From positions 1 through 41,699 of the forward strand of contig JAGGTD010000072.1 of the NCBI GenBank assembly GCA_021163925.1: 41,699 nucleotides of DNA, read 5' to 3'. The stretch's first letter is position 1; each line of letters opens with the position of its first letter. Shown here one piece after another: positions 24,256 through 32,681 of the stretch. This DNA is from Nitrososphaerota archaeon. GTDB taxonomy: Archaea > Thermoproteota > Nitrososphaeria_A > Caldarchaeales > Wolframiiraptoraceae. The position numbers and the translations under genes are program-made. The notes below the pieces were generated by a model, which did no database searches, was not told where the DNA came from, and worked only from the letters and a program-made list of their open reading frames with translations.

Positions 24256-25047
24256 ATGGCGCCGATCATCTGCATCGTCAGTTTACGCAGATCTAGGGGA
24301 AAGACTAGTTTAATCGAGTACTTGATTAAGGAGCTTAAGCGAAGCGGGATGAAGGTTGCGACGATAAAGCATACCAGCGAGCCGTTTGACGTGGAGGGGA
24401 AAGACACTTGGAGGCATGCCGAGGCTGGGGCCCTTGAGGTGGCCTGCGTCACGCCGAGAGAACTCATCACCATCAAAAGGGGAGATTACTCACTTGAGGA
24501 TGGAGTTCAAGCACTCCACGTAGAGCCCGACATAATTCTAGTCGAGGGCTTCAAGAGATCTGATAAGCCGAAGATCTTATGCGCCGACAGCGTCGAGGAG
24601 GTGGAGGAAGCCCTACGATCCATCTCGAATATCGTTGCCGTAAGCGGCTCGGTGACCGAGAAGACTGATCAAGTTAAGATTTTGAAAAAGAAGTTTCCTC
24701 AAGTGAAGTTTATGAGACGCGAGGAGATCGTGAAATTTCTAAGAGATTTAGTTGTCAAGGACTGGCTTAAGAAGCTCCCGGGGCTAAATTGCGGCCATTG
24801 CAAGTATGGTTCCTGCGCCGAGATGGCTAGAGCTTTAATTGAGGGCAGAGCCTCCTTAGATGAGTGCGTCGTCATCTCAACGTCGATATCAAGGGTAGCT
24901 GTCGATGATAGGATGATCCCCTTAAGTAGGTGGCCTCAGATTATGCTGAAGGAAATAATTTTGGGATTCATCAGATCCCTAAAGCTGAGGGAAATCAGGC
25001 TGGAAAAGGCTAGTAAGGTTACGATAGAGATAGATCTAAAAGGTTAA
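24256..25047 (+). CDS. MobB-like P-loop protein fused to a [4Fe-4S] domain
   Basis: A 263-residue protein. The N-terminal part resembles MobB (molybdopterin-guanine dinucleotide synthesis helper GTPase): a P-loop at 9-17 (SLRRSRGKTSL), KVATIKHT, EPFDVEGKDTWRHAEAGA and ILVEGFKRSDKPKI. The first Gly of the Walker A motif is Ser here. The C-terminal part has Cys179-x2-Cys182-x4-Cys187-x16-Cys204 (NCGHCKYGSCAEM ... DEC), the Fes-type [4Fe-4S] domain. It sits between the two divergent halves of the hydrogenase; no other molybdopterin gene is here. A role in metal-cofactor insertion into the complex, or in a Mo/W enzyme elsewhere, is inference. ATG 24256 preferred over TTG 24253. Confidence 0.85.
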   Translation: MAPIICIVSLRRSRGKTSLIEYLIKELKRSGMKVATIKHTSEPFDVEGKDTWRHAEAGALEVACVTPRELITIKRGDYSLEDGVQALHVEPDIILVEGFKRSDKPKILCADSVEEVEEALRSISNIVAVSGSVTEKTDQVKILKKKFPQVKFMRREEIVKFLRDLVVKDWLKKLPGLNCGHCKYGSCAEMARALIEGRASLDECVVISTSISRVAVDDRMIPLSRWPQIMLKEIILGFIRSLKLREIRLEKASKVTIEIDLKG

Positions 25048-25112
25048 AATGCTTTGGCTCAAAACGGATCTTCTCGAGGCTTAAAATCGAGTAGCTTGGC
25101 GATCGGTATAAC

Positions 25113-25130
25113 GCGAAAGGCTTTTTAAAA
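25113..25130 (+). promoter_or_regulatory. BRE/TATA promoter of the nuoJJ'K-antiporter operon
   Basis: CGAAAGG (25114-25120) followed by CTTTTTAAAA (25121-25130) fits a BRE plus TATA. The start would be near 25150, leaving a leader of about 25-30 bases with a GGGTGA ribosome site (25169-25174) before the first subunit. This shows the plus-strand block is transcribed separately from the MobB-like gene that ends at 25047. Confidence 0.5.
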
Positions 25131-25174
25131 ACCTTAAAAATAATTGTTTAACGATTTAAAAGTCGATAGGGTGA

Positions 25175-25435
25175 ATGTATATGCTCGCCGATGTCGCTCA
25201 ATTTGCTCTGATTGCATCGACGATAGCTTTCGCTCTTTTATCAATCGAGGTAAAGAATCTATTCCATGCCGTGATCTTCTTCGCCTTAATGTGCATCTCG
25301 ATTGGAGCCATATTCTGGATGCTTAACGCTCCCTACCTAGCCGTCTTCCAGCTAGCAATCTACGCCGGGGCGGTCGTCGCATTACTCCTAGCCACGGTTA
25401 TCTTAACGGTTGGGAAGGAGCGTGAGATGAAGTGA
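25175..25435 (+). CDS. nuoJ: NuoJ N-terminal half
   Basis: An 86-residue membrane protein with three hydrophobic helices; FALIASTIAFALLSIEVKNLFHAVIFFALMCISIGAIFWMLNAPYLAVFQLAIYAGAVV is the core NuoJ region containing the pi-bulge helix region (YAGAVVALLLATV). It stops after GKEREMK and the second half follows as a separate ORF overlapping by 4 bp (GTGA). ATG 25181 is an alternative start with better ribosome-site spacing. Confidence 0.9.
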   Translation: MYMLADVAQFALIASTIAFALLSIEVKNLFHAVIFFALMCISIGAIFWMLNAPYLAVFQLAIYAGAVVALLLATVILTVGKEREMK

Positions 25436-25695
25436 GGGTTGATTATCTCCAAGTTATCGGCGTAATCTTCGCCGTGGCCGCGGTAGTGGCCGCCTTAACA
25501 GTCATAGCTGAGCGGGGCTTCCCGCTCTTCAAGTATGCAGAGTCCAGAGCATTGATCAATGTTGGGGAGGATGTTGGCGAGAGGTCTGGAATATTCCTCT
25601 GGAAGAATCGATCCCTCGACCTCATAATTCAAGCATTTGTGTTACTTGCATCCGCGATTGGATGTGTTGCGTTATTTAGAGCTGAGAGGTGGTGA
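25432..25695 (+). CDS. nuoJ: NuoJ C-terminal half (separate subunit)
   Basis: An 87-residue protein with two hydrophobic segments (VIGVIFAVAAVVAALTVIA and LIIQAFVLLASAIGCVALFRAE) and a loop, matching the last helices of NuoJ. GTG 25432 overlaps the previous stop (GTGA), so this is a coupled split gene rather than a sequencing frameshift; the two ORFs each have normal ends. Split NuoJ-like subunits also occur in Fpo-type and Mrp-related archaeal complexes. Confidence 0.85.
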   Translation: MRVDYLQVIGVIFAVAAVVAALTVIAERGFPLFKYAESRALINVGEDVGERSGIFLWKNRSLDLIIQAFVLLASAIGCVALFRAERW

Positions 25696-25702
25696 AGGAG
25701 AG

Positions 25703-26017
25703 ATGCCCAGCTTCTCAGCCTATCTCGCGTGCGCGATAATACTCTATATCATAGGATTATATTGTCTGGTGACGAAGAGGAACCTGATTAGATTGGTTAT
25801 GGGGGTGGAGATCCTTATCAATGCCGCTCACATAAACTTCATAGCCTTTTCAGCGTATTGGGTTCCGGGATTCATAGATCCATTGGCGAGATCAATAGTC
25901 ATCGTATCGATAGGCTTGGCAGGGTGCTTCGGGGCGGTTTTACTGTCCTTCACAGTCTACGCATATAGGCATTACGGGACTTTAGATGTTAGGAGGATGA
26001 GAGAGTTAAGGGGATGA
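25703..26017 (+). CDS. nuoK: NuoK/MrpC-like membrane subunit
   Basis: A 104-residue protein with three helices; the membrane-embedded Glu is in VMGVEILINAAHINFIAF. The chosen ATG (25703) has GGTGAAGGAG upstream; the longer frame to 25637 is an overlap artefact in nuoJ. Follows nuoJ' by 7 bp and precedes the first antiporter gene by 3 bp. Confidence 0.93.
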   Translation: MPSFSAYLACAIILYIIGLYCLVTKRNLIRLVMGVEILINAAHINFIAFSAYWVPGFIDPLARSIVIVSIGLAGCFGAVLLSFTVYAYRHYGTLDVRRMRELRG

Positions 26018-26020
26018 GGC

Positions 26021-27484
26021 ATGTTCACCCCAATAATAGATTCTCTATTCATCTTCTCGATAATCACGCCGATAATAGGATTCTTTACCCCAAAGAAGAG
26101 TTCATGCTTGATCTGCGGAGCCGTATCAGCCGGAGGCTACATCATATCCATGGCCTATCTCCTACACATACTCCCGCAAATCCTTACCAGCCCCATAAGA
26201 ATTCCGATGGAGACATCTGCGGTCAGCACAAGCATCGTGATAGATGTTCCGGGATCTTTGATGAGCCTCTTAGCATTGGCCTTGGGTTTGTTCGCGACCA
26301 TATACTCGATGAGGTTCATGGAGAGGGATTCTGGGACACCGCTATACTACTCCCTCCTCATGGCCATGGTAACGGGAATCGTTGGAGCATCATATTCAGG
26401 AGACCTATTCACCCTATTCATCTTCTGGGAGCTTATGTGCATAACCTCATACGTCTTGGTCGGATTCAGGAGAAATGTGAAGGAGTCCGTTGAGGCCGCG
26501 ATAAAATACATGTTGATGAGCGGGGTTGGATCGGCGACGATACTATTTGGAATGTCTCTCCTCTACGGCCTGACGGGAACCTTAAACCTACCTCGAATAG
26601 CATTATCACTGAAGGCGGGAGGTGAGCCGTGGCTCTACGCCTCTCTAGGAATGCTGATAACGGGGTTCGGGATAAAGGCTGCGATAGTCCCATTACATGT
26701 ATGGGTCCCGGACGCTTACGCCGCCGCTCCATCCCCGATCTCCGCAATAATAGCTGGAGCTTCAACCGAACTCGCCGTCTTCGTGATATGTAAGCTCCTA
26801 TTCTTCATCTTCCCAGTCATTAAGGTTAGCTGGATGGAGTTCTTCTCGGTGTTCGCGGTTTTGAACATGGTGCTTGGAAATATCGTCGGGCTACTTCAAA
26901 ACGATGTGAAACGGATGCTCGCATATTCAAGCGTGGCCCACATAGGATACATCTTCATAGGGATAGCGGCGGGAACAAAGCTGGGCTTAACGGCGTCCCT
27001 ACTCCACATGTTCAATCATGGATTAATGAAGGCGTTAGCATTTCTATGTATGGGCGCGATAATATACAGAATAGGATCGAGGAATCTTGAAGATATGGCT
27101 GGGATCGGGCGGAGGATGCCGATAACGTCGACAGCCTTCACGATAGCCGTCCTAGGCTTGATTGGTATGCCTCCGCTAAACGGGTTCATAAGCAAGCTTC
27201 TACTATTCATGTCATGCCTAGACTCCGGAATGCTTTGGCTCGGAATACTCTTAATAATCTTTAGCGCGGTCTCAACCGGATACTATATCAGGATACTTAA
27301 GGCTCTGATCGCCGCACCTCGAGATGAGAGATTGAGTGATGTGAAAGAGGCGCCGATCCTAATCTTGATACCGATATGTTGCTTAGCATTCTTGATGATC
27401 TTGTTGGGGATCTGGCCCGATCCAATCTTAAGGTTTGCCGAGGAGTCCTCCTCATGGCTTATGGAGGTTGGGAGATATGCTTGA
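26021..27484 (+). CDS. Antiporter-like membrane subunit (NuoN/MrpD type)
   Basis: A 487-residue protein with about 14 membrane helices. Conserved features: Glu in the FWELMCITSYVL helix, Lys in GIKAAIVPLHVWVPDAY, the Lys of NDVKRMLAYSSVAHIGYI and the His/Lys of MFNHGLMKALAFLCMGA. The APSPISAIIAGASTELAVF stretch has Glu rather than the Lys of NuoM, and looks MrpD/MbhH- or NuoN-like. It forms one of three ion-translocating units. Preceded by a GGGGATGAGG ribosome site. Confidence 0.9.
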   Translation: MFTPIIDSLFIFSIITPIIGFFTPKKSSCLICGAVSAGGYIISMAYLLHILPQILTSPIRIPMETSAVSTSIVIDVPGSLMSLLALALGLFATIYSMRFMERDSGTPLYYSLLMAMVTGIVGASYSGDLFTLFIFWELMCITSYVLVGFRRNVKESVEAAIKYMLMSGVGSATILFGMSLLYGLTGTLNLPRIALSLKAGGEPWLYASLGMLITGFGIKAAIVPLHVWVPDAYAAAPSPISAIIAGASTELAVFVICKLLFFIFPVIKVSWMEFFSVFAVLNMVLGNIVGLLQNDVKRMLAYSSVAHIGYIFIGIAAGTKLGLTASLLHMFNHGLMKALAFLCMGAIIYRIGSRNLEDMAGIGRRMPITSTAFTIAVLGLIGMPPLNGFISKLLLFMSCLDSGMLWLGILLIIFSAVSTGYYIRILKALIAAPRDERLSDVKEAPILILIPICCLAFLMILLGIWPDPILRFAEESSSWLMEVGRYA

Positions 27485-29498
27485 GGCTTTGAGAATGTTT
27501 TATGCTCCTTGGATATGCTGGATCTCACCCTTCATAGGATCAATCCTATCCCTATTCATCGGAGGGGAGGAGGATGTCAAGCTCAAGGGAACCATAGCAT
27601 CGATATTCACCGGAGTCTCATGGATCATGGCCCTGCTCATGCTCCCAGACATCTTTAAGCCTAGATTGAGGGATATCTGGGTTGGATGGATAACTCTTCC
27701 CTATGGGGAGCCTGTTAAAGCCGGAGTCCTCCTGGACCCCCTGAGCATAATCCTCGCAAACATAGTCTCCTTCATAAGCCTCCTAGTCCTAATCTACTCG
27801 ATAAAGTATATGGAGGGCGAGTATGGGCAGGCGAGATACTGGTGTCTAATGTCTCTCTTCGTCGGCGGAATGCTCCTCCTAGTCTTGGCGGACAACTTCA
27901 TCCTCTTCTTCATAGGCTGGAAGATAGTTGGATTCTGCAGCTACGCCCTGATAGGCCACTACTATAGAGATGAGAAGAAGTATTGGATTGGGGGTCCGCC
28001 GCCACATCCGTTCGAGAAGCCGTCGACATGCGGTCTCAAGGCCTTAATCGTAACGACCTTCGGAGATGTCGCGATGCTCGCCGGAATCCTGATAATCTAC
28101 CTATACGCTGGAACCTTCAACTTCCAGACCCTATTCTCGACGACTAATATCTGGATGGCTAAGATGGCGGCGAACCCTGGAATAATCACCCTAACGACAA
28201 TCCTGCTCCTAGGCGGGCCAATAGCGAAATCGGCTCAGTTCCCCCTCCACGTCTGGCTTCCAGAGGCCATGGCGGGACCAGCCCCAGTCTCAGCGTTGAT
28301 CCACGCCGCCACAATGGTTAAAGCAGGAGTATACATAGTTGCCAGACTTTTCCCGATATTCTTCAATGGATACTGGGTCAACGGCTTCTCTGAGGCATTC
28401 AACTTCTTCCCAATCATAGCGGTCTTGGGAGCTTTGACAGCCTTCATCACGGCGACGGACGCCATGGTCTCCCTAGAGCTGAAGAAGATCCTAGCATACT
28501 CAACCATGAGTCAGATAGGGTATATGATGCTGGCCTTAGGAGCGGCTGGAATGAGCATCAACGCAACGATAACCGGATACGTTGGAGGATTATATCATCT
28601 ATTGAGCCACGCACTGTTTAAGGCAGCACTATTCCTGTGCGCGGGACTGGTGATACATGTAACCGGGTCGATCTATATTCACGAGAAAGGCTTGAGTAGA
28701 AAGTATCTGCCGATGACTTGGATCTTCATGTGGTTCTCCGCATTATCCCTCGCCGGCGTTCCACCGTTCTCCGGATTCTGGAGCAAAGATGAGATCCTGA
28801 CAGCGTGCATAAATGCTGGACAATATGGATTGTTCTTAGCCGCCCTCTTAACGGCTGGGATAACGTGCTTCTACTCGATAAGGATGATGGGATACATCTT
28901 CTACTCAAGATCCGGTGAAGTCGAGGAAGTCCATGGAGAGCCGAAGCTCATGTGGATTCCATTCGGAATATTGTCGTCGCTGACGTTGATCCTCGGGCTG
29001 ATGGGATATTGGCTTGAGGGAGTTCTCCACGACATCTTTAATGAATATTTCACAAACGTTTTGAGAATCCCCTTAACTGCCTTGGCTCACACATCCACAT
29101 CTCTCACTCAACTGATAGTCCCCTCATCATCGATAATCATGCTCCTGATATCCGGAGTCCCAGCATATACCTTCTACATAAGCCATAAGGCGGACTCGTG
29201 GAAGATCGTGAACGCGAACACGACTTTAAGAGTGCTTCATAAGATTCTCTGGAATAGATGGTATATCGATAAATTCTATCGGATGACTTTCGTGAGGGGG
29301 CTTCACCTATCAAGGCCAATCGTTCAAAGATATGTCGAGGATTCAATAGACTTCTCCCTCAATATAGGCGTCCCCAAGCTCTTCGCGGCCATGTATAACG
29401 GGCTTAGGAGGATTCAGACGGGCGTGGCATCCATAAACATACTTTATATCTTAATATTCCTCACATCGATGGTGATAGTAATTTTGGCGGTGATCTGA
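27477..29498 (+). CDS. nuoL: NuoL-like antiporter subunit
   Basis: A 673-residue protein starting at ATG 27477 (MLEALRMFYAPWICWISPF), overlapping the previous stop by 8 bp; the longer frame to 27435 lies inside the previous gene. NuoL features: VGWKIVGFCSYALIGH, ARYWCLMSLFVGGMLLLV, GPIAKSAQFPLHVWLPEAMAGPAPVSALIHAATMVKAGVYIV, and LAYSTMSQIGYMM with GLYHLLSHALFKAALFLCAG. The C-terminal about 150 residues include a likely lateral helix and final anchor, as in complex I. It would form the distal ion pump. Confidence 0.95.
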   Translation: MLEALRMFYAPWICWISPFIGSILSLFIGGEEDVKLKGTIASIFTGVSWIMALLMLPDIFKPRLRDIWVGWITLPYGEPVKAGVLLDPLSIILANIVSFISLLVLIYSIKYMEGEYGQARYWCLMSLFVGGMLLLVLADNFILFFIGWKIVGFCSYALIGHYYRDEKKYWIGGPPPHPFEKPSTCGLKALIVTTFGDVAMLAGILIIYLYAGTFNFQTLFSTTNIWMAKMAANPGIITLTTILLLGGPIAKSAQFPLHVWLPEAMAGPAPVSALIHAATMVKAGVYIVARLFPIFFNGYWVNGFSEAFNFFPIIAVLGALTAFITATDAMVSLELKKILAYSTMSQIGYMMLALGAAGMSINATITGYVGGLYHLLSHALFKAALFLCAGLVIHVTGSIYIHEKGLSRKYLPMTWIFMWFSALSLAGVPPFSGFWSKDEILTACINAGQYGLFLAALLTAGITCFYSIRMMGYIFYSRSGEVEEVHGEPKLMWIPFGILSSLTLILGLMGYWLEGVLHDIFNEYFTNVLRIPLTALAHTSTSLTQLIVPSSSIIMLLISGVPAYTFYISHKADSWKIVNANTTLRVLHKILWNRWYIDKFYRMTFVRGLHLSRPIVQRYVEDSIDFSLNIGVPKLFAAMYNGLRRIQTGVASINILYILIFLTSMVIVILAVI

Positions 29499-29499
29499 A

Positions 29500-30996
29500 G
29501 TGCTCGTTCCAAACCCTCTCCTCCAATCAATACTTATACCCCTGATCGCCGCAATAGTGATAGCGATAATTGGTAAGAGGGTTAAGGAAGTTGCGGGCTG
29601 GATTTCATGCGCTTCCATAGTCTACTCAACTATAATGCTGATATTGGTTGTGGTAAAGATTTGGATCGACCAAAACCCGATTTACGAAGAATATGCATGG
29701 AGTGAGCTCGCCAAGCTTAAGTTCGGTCTGTTAGCCGATGGGCTAAGTCTACCGGTAGCTTTAATCGCAAATCTTATCTGCACCGCGTGCGCCGCATACT
29801 CAATCCCATATATGAGACATAGAATAGAGTCAATCTATGGAGGTGACGATTGGGGGCTTTACAGACTCTACTTCGCGCTTTACACGCTCTTCGTGGTAGG
29901 CTTTATAGGCATATCCCTATCCACAAACCTAGTCGAACTATATCTCTTCATCGAACTTGTCCTCATACCATCCTACTTCCTATTAGATCTATTTGGATAC
30001 AGTGATAGGCATAGAGTTGCAATCATGTGCTTCATATGGAGCCATATAGGCGCCGCGCTCTTCTTGATAGGTGTCGTGCTGGCATATGTGAAGACGGGAA
30101 GCTTCGAGGTTTCAACCCTCTCATCCCTAACAGGGACCTACGCATTCCTGGTATGCTTCTTCATACTCATCGGCTGGCTGGTTAAGACGGCGGTATTCGG
30201 ATTCCATGTATGGGCTCCATGGGTCTACGCAGAGTTCCCGACATGTGCCGCGCCGGTCGTGGCTATAACCGCCGGATTAGGTAGCTATGTGATGGTTAGG
30301 CTTCTCATCCAGCACATGATCGAGACCTTCAGGATCTTCAGCATACCGTTAATGGTTTGGGCCGTCATAACCATGATTTATGGAGCATTTCTAACCCTCG
30401 CTCAAGACGATGTAAAACGATTATGCGCATGCTCAAGCATTAGTCAAAATGCTTACTCGCTACTGGGTATCGCAAGTTGCGCAACCCTGGGAGTAGCTGG
30501 CGGGATATTTTACTCTATAAACCACTTAATTGGGAAGTGCATACTCTTCTCCGTGGCTGGAATATTGGTTCATCAGACAGGACTGAGAGATATGAGGAGG
30601 ATGGGCGGTCTCGCGAGCAGGATGCCCTTGACGGCCGCGCTCTTCGTGATCGGCGCCATGACACTCTCGGCGATACCTCCGTTGAGCGGATTTCAGGCTG
30701 AATGGATAATGTTCGTCGGGATATTCAGGCAGGGATTCCACGGCTCAACAACAGGTCTCGTAATAGCCTTGATAGGGATCTTCGCAACGTTCCTTACGCT
30801 GATCTACACGTTCTGGCCCGTTAAGAGGATATTCTTCGGCCCATTGCCGAATGAGTTGAGGAACATCGGGAGAGCTCCATATATAATGACTATACCCCTA
30901 CTAATCTTGGCTATAATCTCCCTAATGCTTGGGATCTATCCAGACATCTTAATGAGATTCCTGAACTCGGCGATAAGCGCATCACAGAGCTATTGA
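29500..30996 (+). CDS. nuoM: NuoM-like antiporter subunit
   Basis: A 498-residue protein with about 14 membrane helices. Motifs: NLVELYLFIELVLIPSYFLL (embedded Glu), GWLVKTAVFGFHVWAPWVYAEFPTCAAPVV, DDVKRLCACSSISQNAYSLLG and INHLIGKCILFSVAGIL. These place it with NuoM/FpoM. GTG 29500 begins one base after the nuoL TGA. Last gene of the block; its stop abuts the convergent nikR stop (30996/30997). No terminator hairpin is visible. Confidence 0.92.
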   Translation: MLVPNPLLQSILIPLIAAIVIAIIGKRVKEVAGWISCASIVYSTIMLILVVVKIWIDQNPIYEEYAWSELAKLKFGLLADGLSLPVALIANLICTACAAYSIPYMRHRIESIYGGDDWGLYRLYFALYTLFVVGFIGISLSTNLVELYLFIELVLIPSYFLLDLFGYSDRHRVAIMCFIWSHIGAALFLIGVVLAYVKTGSFEVSTLSSLTGTYAFLVCFFILIGWLVKTAVFGFHVWAPWVYAEFPTCAAPVVAITAGLGSYVMVRLLIQHMIETFRIFSIPLMVWAVITMIYGAFLTLAQDDVKRLCACSSISQNAYSLLGIASCATLGVAGGIFYSINHLIGKCILFSVAGILVHQTGLRDMRRMGGLASRMPLTAALFVIGAMTLSAIPPLSGFQAEWIMFVGIFRQGFHGSTTGLVIALIGIFATFLTLIYTFWPVKRIFFGPLPNELRNIGRAPYIMTIPLLILAIISLMLGIYPDILMRFLNSAISASQSY

Positions 30997-31407
30997 TCAA
31001 CATGTTGGGATCAGTAGATGGTTTAGTTGCTTGAGTCTGCCGACTCGTCTAAGCTCCTTGATCAGCTCCCTCACCTTAGACGCCCTCCCCCTAACCACGA
31101 TTATCTGGAGGCATGAGTCCTCGCTTAGATGTATATGCATCATCGATGGGATTATGTCTAGAAATTCATGTTGAATATCTATCAGCTTTTCATCCAACCC
31201 ACGTTCCTCATGCGAGTAGTGGATTAATATCGCCCCAGCAACCTCTTGGTTTTCCGGAAGCCTCCAAGCGTTTAGGGATATGAAGGTTCTCATCGCCTCC
31301 TGGATCCCCCTAGATCTCGACCCCAGATTCAGCTCCTCAACTATCTCATCGAATGATTTTAGAAGTTCCTCTGGAAATGATACCCCGGCTCTAATTATCT
31401 TCCCCAT
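30997..31407 (-). CDS. nikR: NikR-type nickel-responsive regulator
   Basis: A 136-residue protein from ATG 31407. N-terminal ribbon-helix-helix: IIRAGVSFPEELLKSFDEI ... GSRSRGIQEAMRTFI. C-terminal nickel domain: His80 (DIQHEF), His91 and His93 (MHIH) and Cys99 (SEDSC), with the same spacing (11, 2, 6) as His76, His87, His89 and Cys95 of E. coli NikR. It should repress or control the nickel importer and perhaps the hydrogenases when nickel is ample. Last gene of the metal-import operon; autoregulation is inference. The frame to 31449 would start within the FmdE-like gene. Confidence 0.93.
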   Translation of the reverse strand: MGKIIRAGVSFPEELLKSFDEIVEELNLGSRSRGIQEAMRTFISLNAWRLPENQEVAGAILIHYSHEERGLDEKLIDIQHEFLDIIPSMMHIHLSEDSCLQIIVVRGRASKVRELIKELRRVGRLKQLNHLLIPTC

Positions 31408-31432
31408 CGGGAGAGTAATGGTGTCGGCTGGT

Positions 31433-31867
31433 TTAATGTCTTTCCACAAACAGCTTTTCCAGCGGCAGCTTTAAGAGCTTTAACGCCTCCCCCTCCATAT
31501 CCTCGGCGTTCAACGCCTCCTCTAAGATCTCATCCCTAACTATTAGAGTCAATTCTCCGCGCTCATGGATGAATCTAACTCTTATTCCATCGCCCTCCAA
31601 GACCTCTATATTGCCCTTCCCCAGCGTGCACCCGGTTGAGAACTGAACCCCGTCTAGAAAGCATGTATAGGGTATGGCTCTTTTAAGGGTTACTATTGCC
31701 TTGAGCTTGAAGGGATTATGCCCAAACAGTTCCACGGCTCTTAGCCCCGCCCTTAGGCCGAGAACTAGGAATGGGCCGAGGTGTCCATGAAACCTTATCG
31801 CCCAGCTCAGCATCTCATCCCCTATCCTCGGAGGATCTCCCTTAGCTTCCAACCTCAATCCCCTCAC
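31433..31867 (-). CDS. FmdE-family protein
   Basis: A 144-residue protein of the FmdE (PF02663-like) family, first known from formylmethanofuran dehydrogenase operons. Motifs: FHGHLGPFLVLGLRAG and CFLDGVQFSTGCTLGKGNI. It lacks the C-terminal zinc ribbon of longer members. Biochemical role is unclear for the family; metal handling has been proposed. It sits between the permease gene and nikR. GTG 31867 is the longest start; TTG 31858 and ATG 31813 are alternatives. Confidence 0.8.
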   Translation of the reverse strand: MRGLRLEAKGDPPRIGDEMLSWAIRFHGHLGPFLVLGLRAGLRAVELFGHNPFKLKAIVTLKRAIPYTCFLDGVQFSTGCTLGKGNIEVLEGDGIRVRFIHERGELTLIVRDEILEEALNAEDMEGEALKLLKLPLEKLFVERH

Positions 31868-32681
31868 CCTCGATAACCCTACTCCTAATTATCGACGATG
31901 CTATCGATGTGGCCGCGAATATCGTGGCAGCCCCTATGACGATGCATGACCCGACGGGTAGGTTGAGGATGAAGCTCATCAAGATCCCGATAGTTGATGA
32001 GAGCCCACCTATGATGGATGACGTGAGGATCATCCCCCTTAAGCTTCTCGATATTTGGATCGACGTGGCGGATGGGATGAAGAGGAGGGAGAATACGAGG
32101 AATCCGCCTGTGATCTTCAGGGTGAAGACCACTATCATTCCCGCCAAGATTAACAGCGTGTATGTGTAAAATTTGACGTTCACTCCCTCGGCCTCGGCGA
32201 GCCTCGGATCGAAGAGTATCGATGAGATTCTACCCCAGAATATCTGGAGAACCATGACGTAGATTATCGAGATCGTTATCAAAATTATCAGATAGGTTGG
32301 GGTTATCGCCAAGATGCTTCCCCAGAGGATTCCGCCGACCTTCTCGCTTGAGAGGGTTGGGCCGGGTGACATTATTAGGAAGATGAAGGTTAGGGCGTTA
32401 TAGATGGAGAATAGGGTCATGGAAGCCGTGTCGAGCGATATTCTCAGGATGTCTGAGAGTGGGCCTAAGATTATCGCCGTGAAGACCGCGAACAACATCC
32501 CAGTGATTAGATAATTCCATCCTAGGAGTAGCGATAAAGCTGAACCCGCTAGAGCTGCATGGGCCATGGTGAAGGCTATGGTGCTCAGCCTCATCCTCCC
32601 ACAAATCGTTCCAGTACATCCGCATAGAGATCCGGCGATGAAGCCCGCTATGATGGAGTTTAGGAGCAGGGTTGAGATCAA
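31842..32681 (-). CDS. Metal ABC importer permease (ZnuB/TroC family)
   Basis: A 279-residue integral membrane protein with about eight helices and the ABC-3 family pattern: IAGFIAGSLCGCTGTICGRMRLSTIAFTMAHAALAGSALSLLLG and FDPRLAEAEGVNVKFYTYTLLILAGM, then KITGGFLVFSLLFIPSATS. The family moves Zn, Mn or Fe; nickel is suggested by nikR in the same operon. Four-base ATGA overlap with the ATPase gene. The short acidic tail ends EGEGIEVGS. Confidence 0.92.
   Translation of the reverse strand: MISTLLLNSIIAGFIAGSLCGCTGTICGRMRLSTIAFTMAHAALAGSALSLLLGWNYLITGMLFAVFTAIILGPLSDILRISLDTASMTLFSIYNALTFIFLIMSPGPTLSSEKVGGILWGSILAITPTYLIILITISIIYVMVLQIFWGRISSILFDPRLAEAEGVNVKFYTYTLLILAGMIVVFTLKITGGFLVFSLLFIPSATSIQISRSLRGMILTSSIIGGLSSTIGILMSFILNLPVGSCIVIGAATIFAATSIASSIIRSRVIEGEGIEVGS

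Noticed and set aside
26014-26493. Plus-strand 159-residue ORF inside the first antiporter gene
   Set aside because: Out-of-frame shadow rich in His/Arg; the overlapping frame has unmistakable NuoN/MrpD motifs.
20412-30996. Reading the cluster as an F420H2 or NADH dehydrogenase (Fpo/Nuo)
   Set aside because: The large subunit keeps all four nickel cysteines and a HycE-like tail, and no FpoF/FpoO or NuoEFG gene is present.
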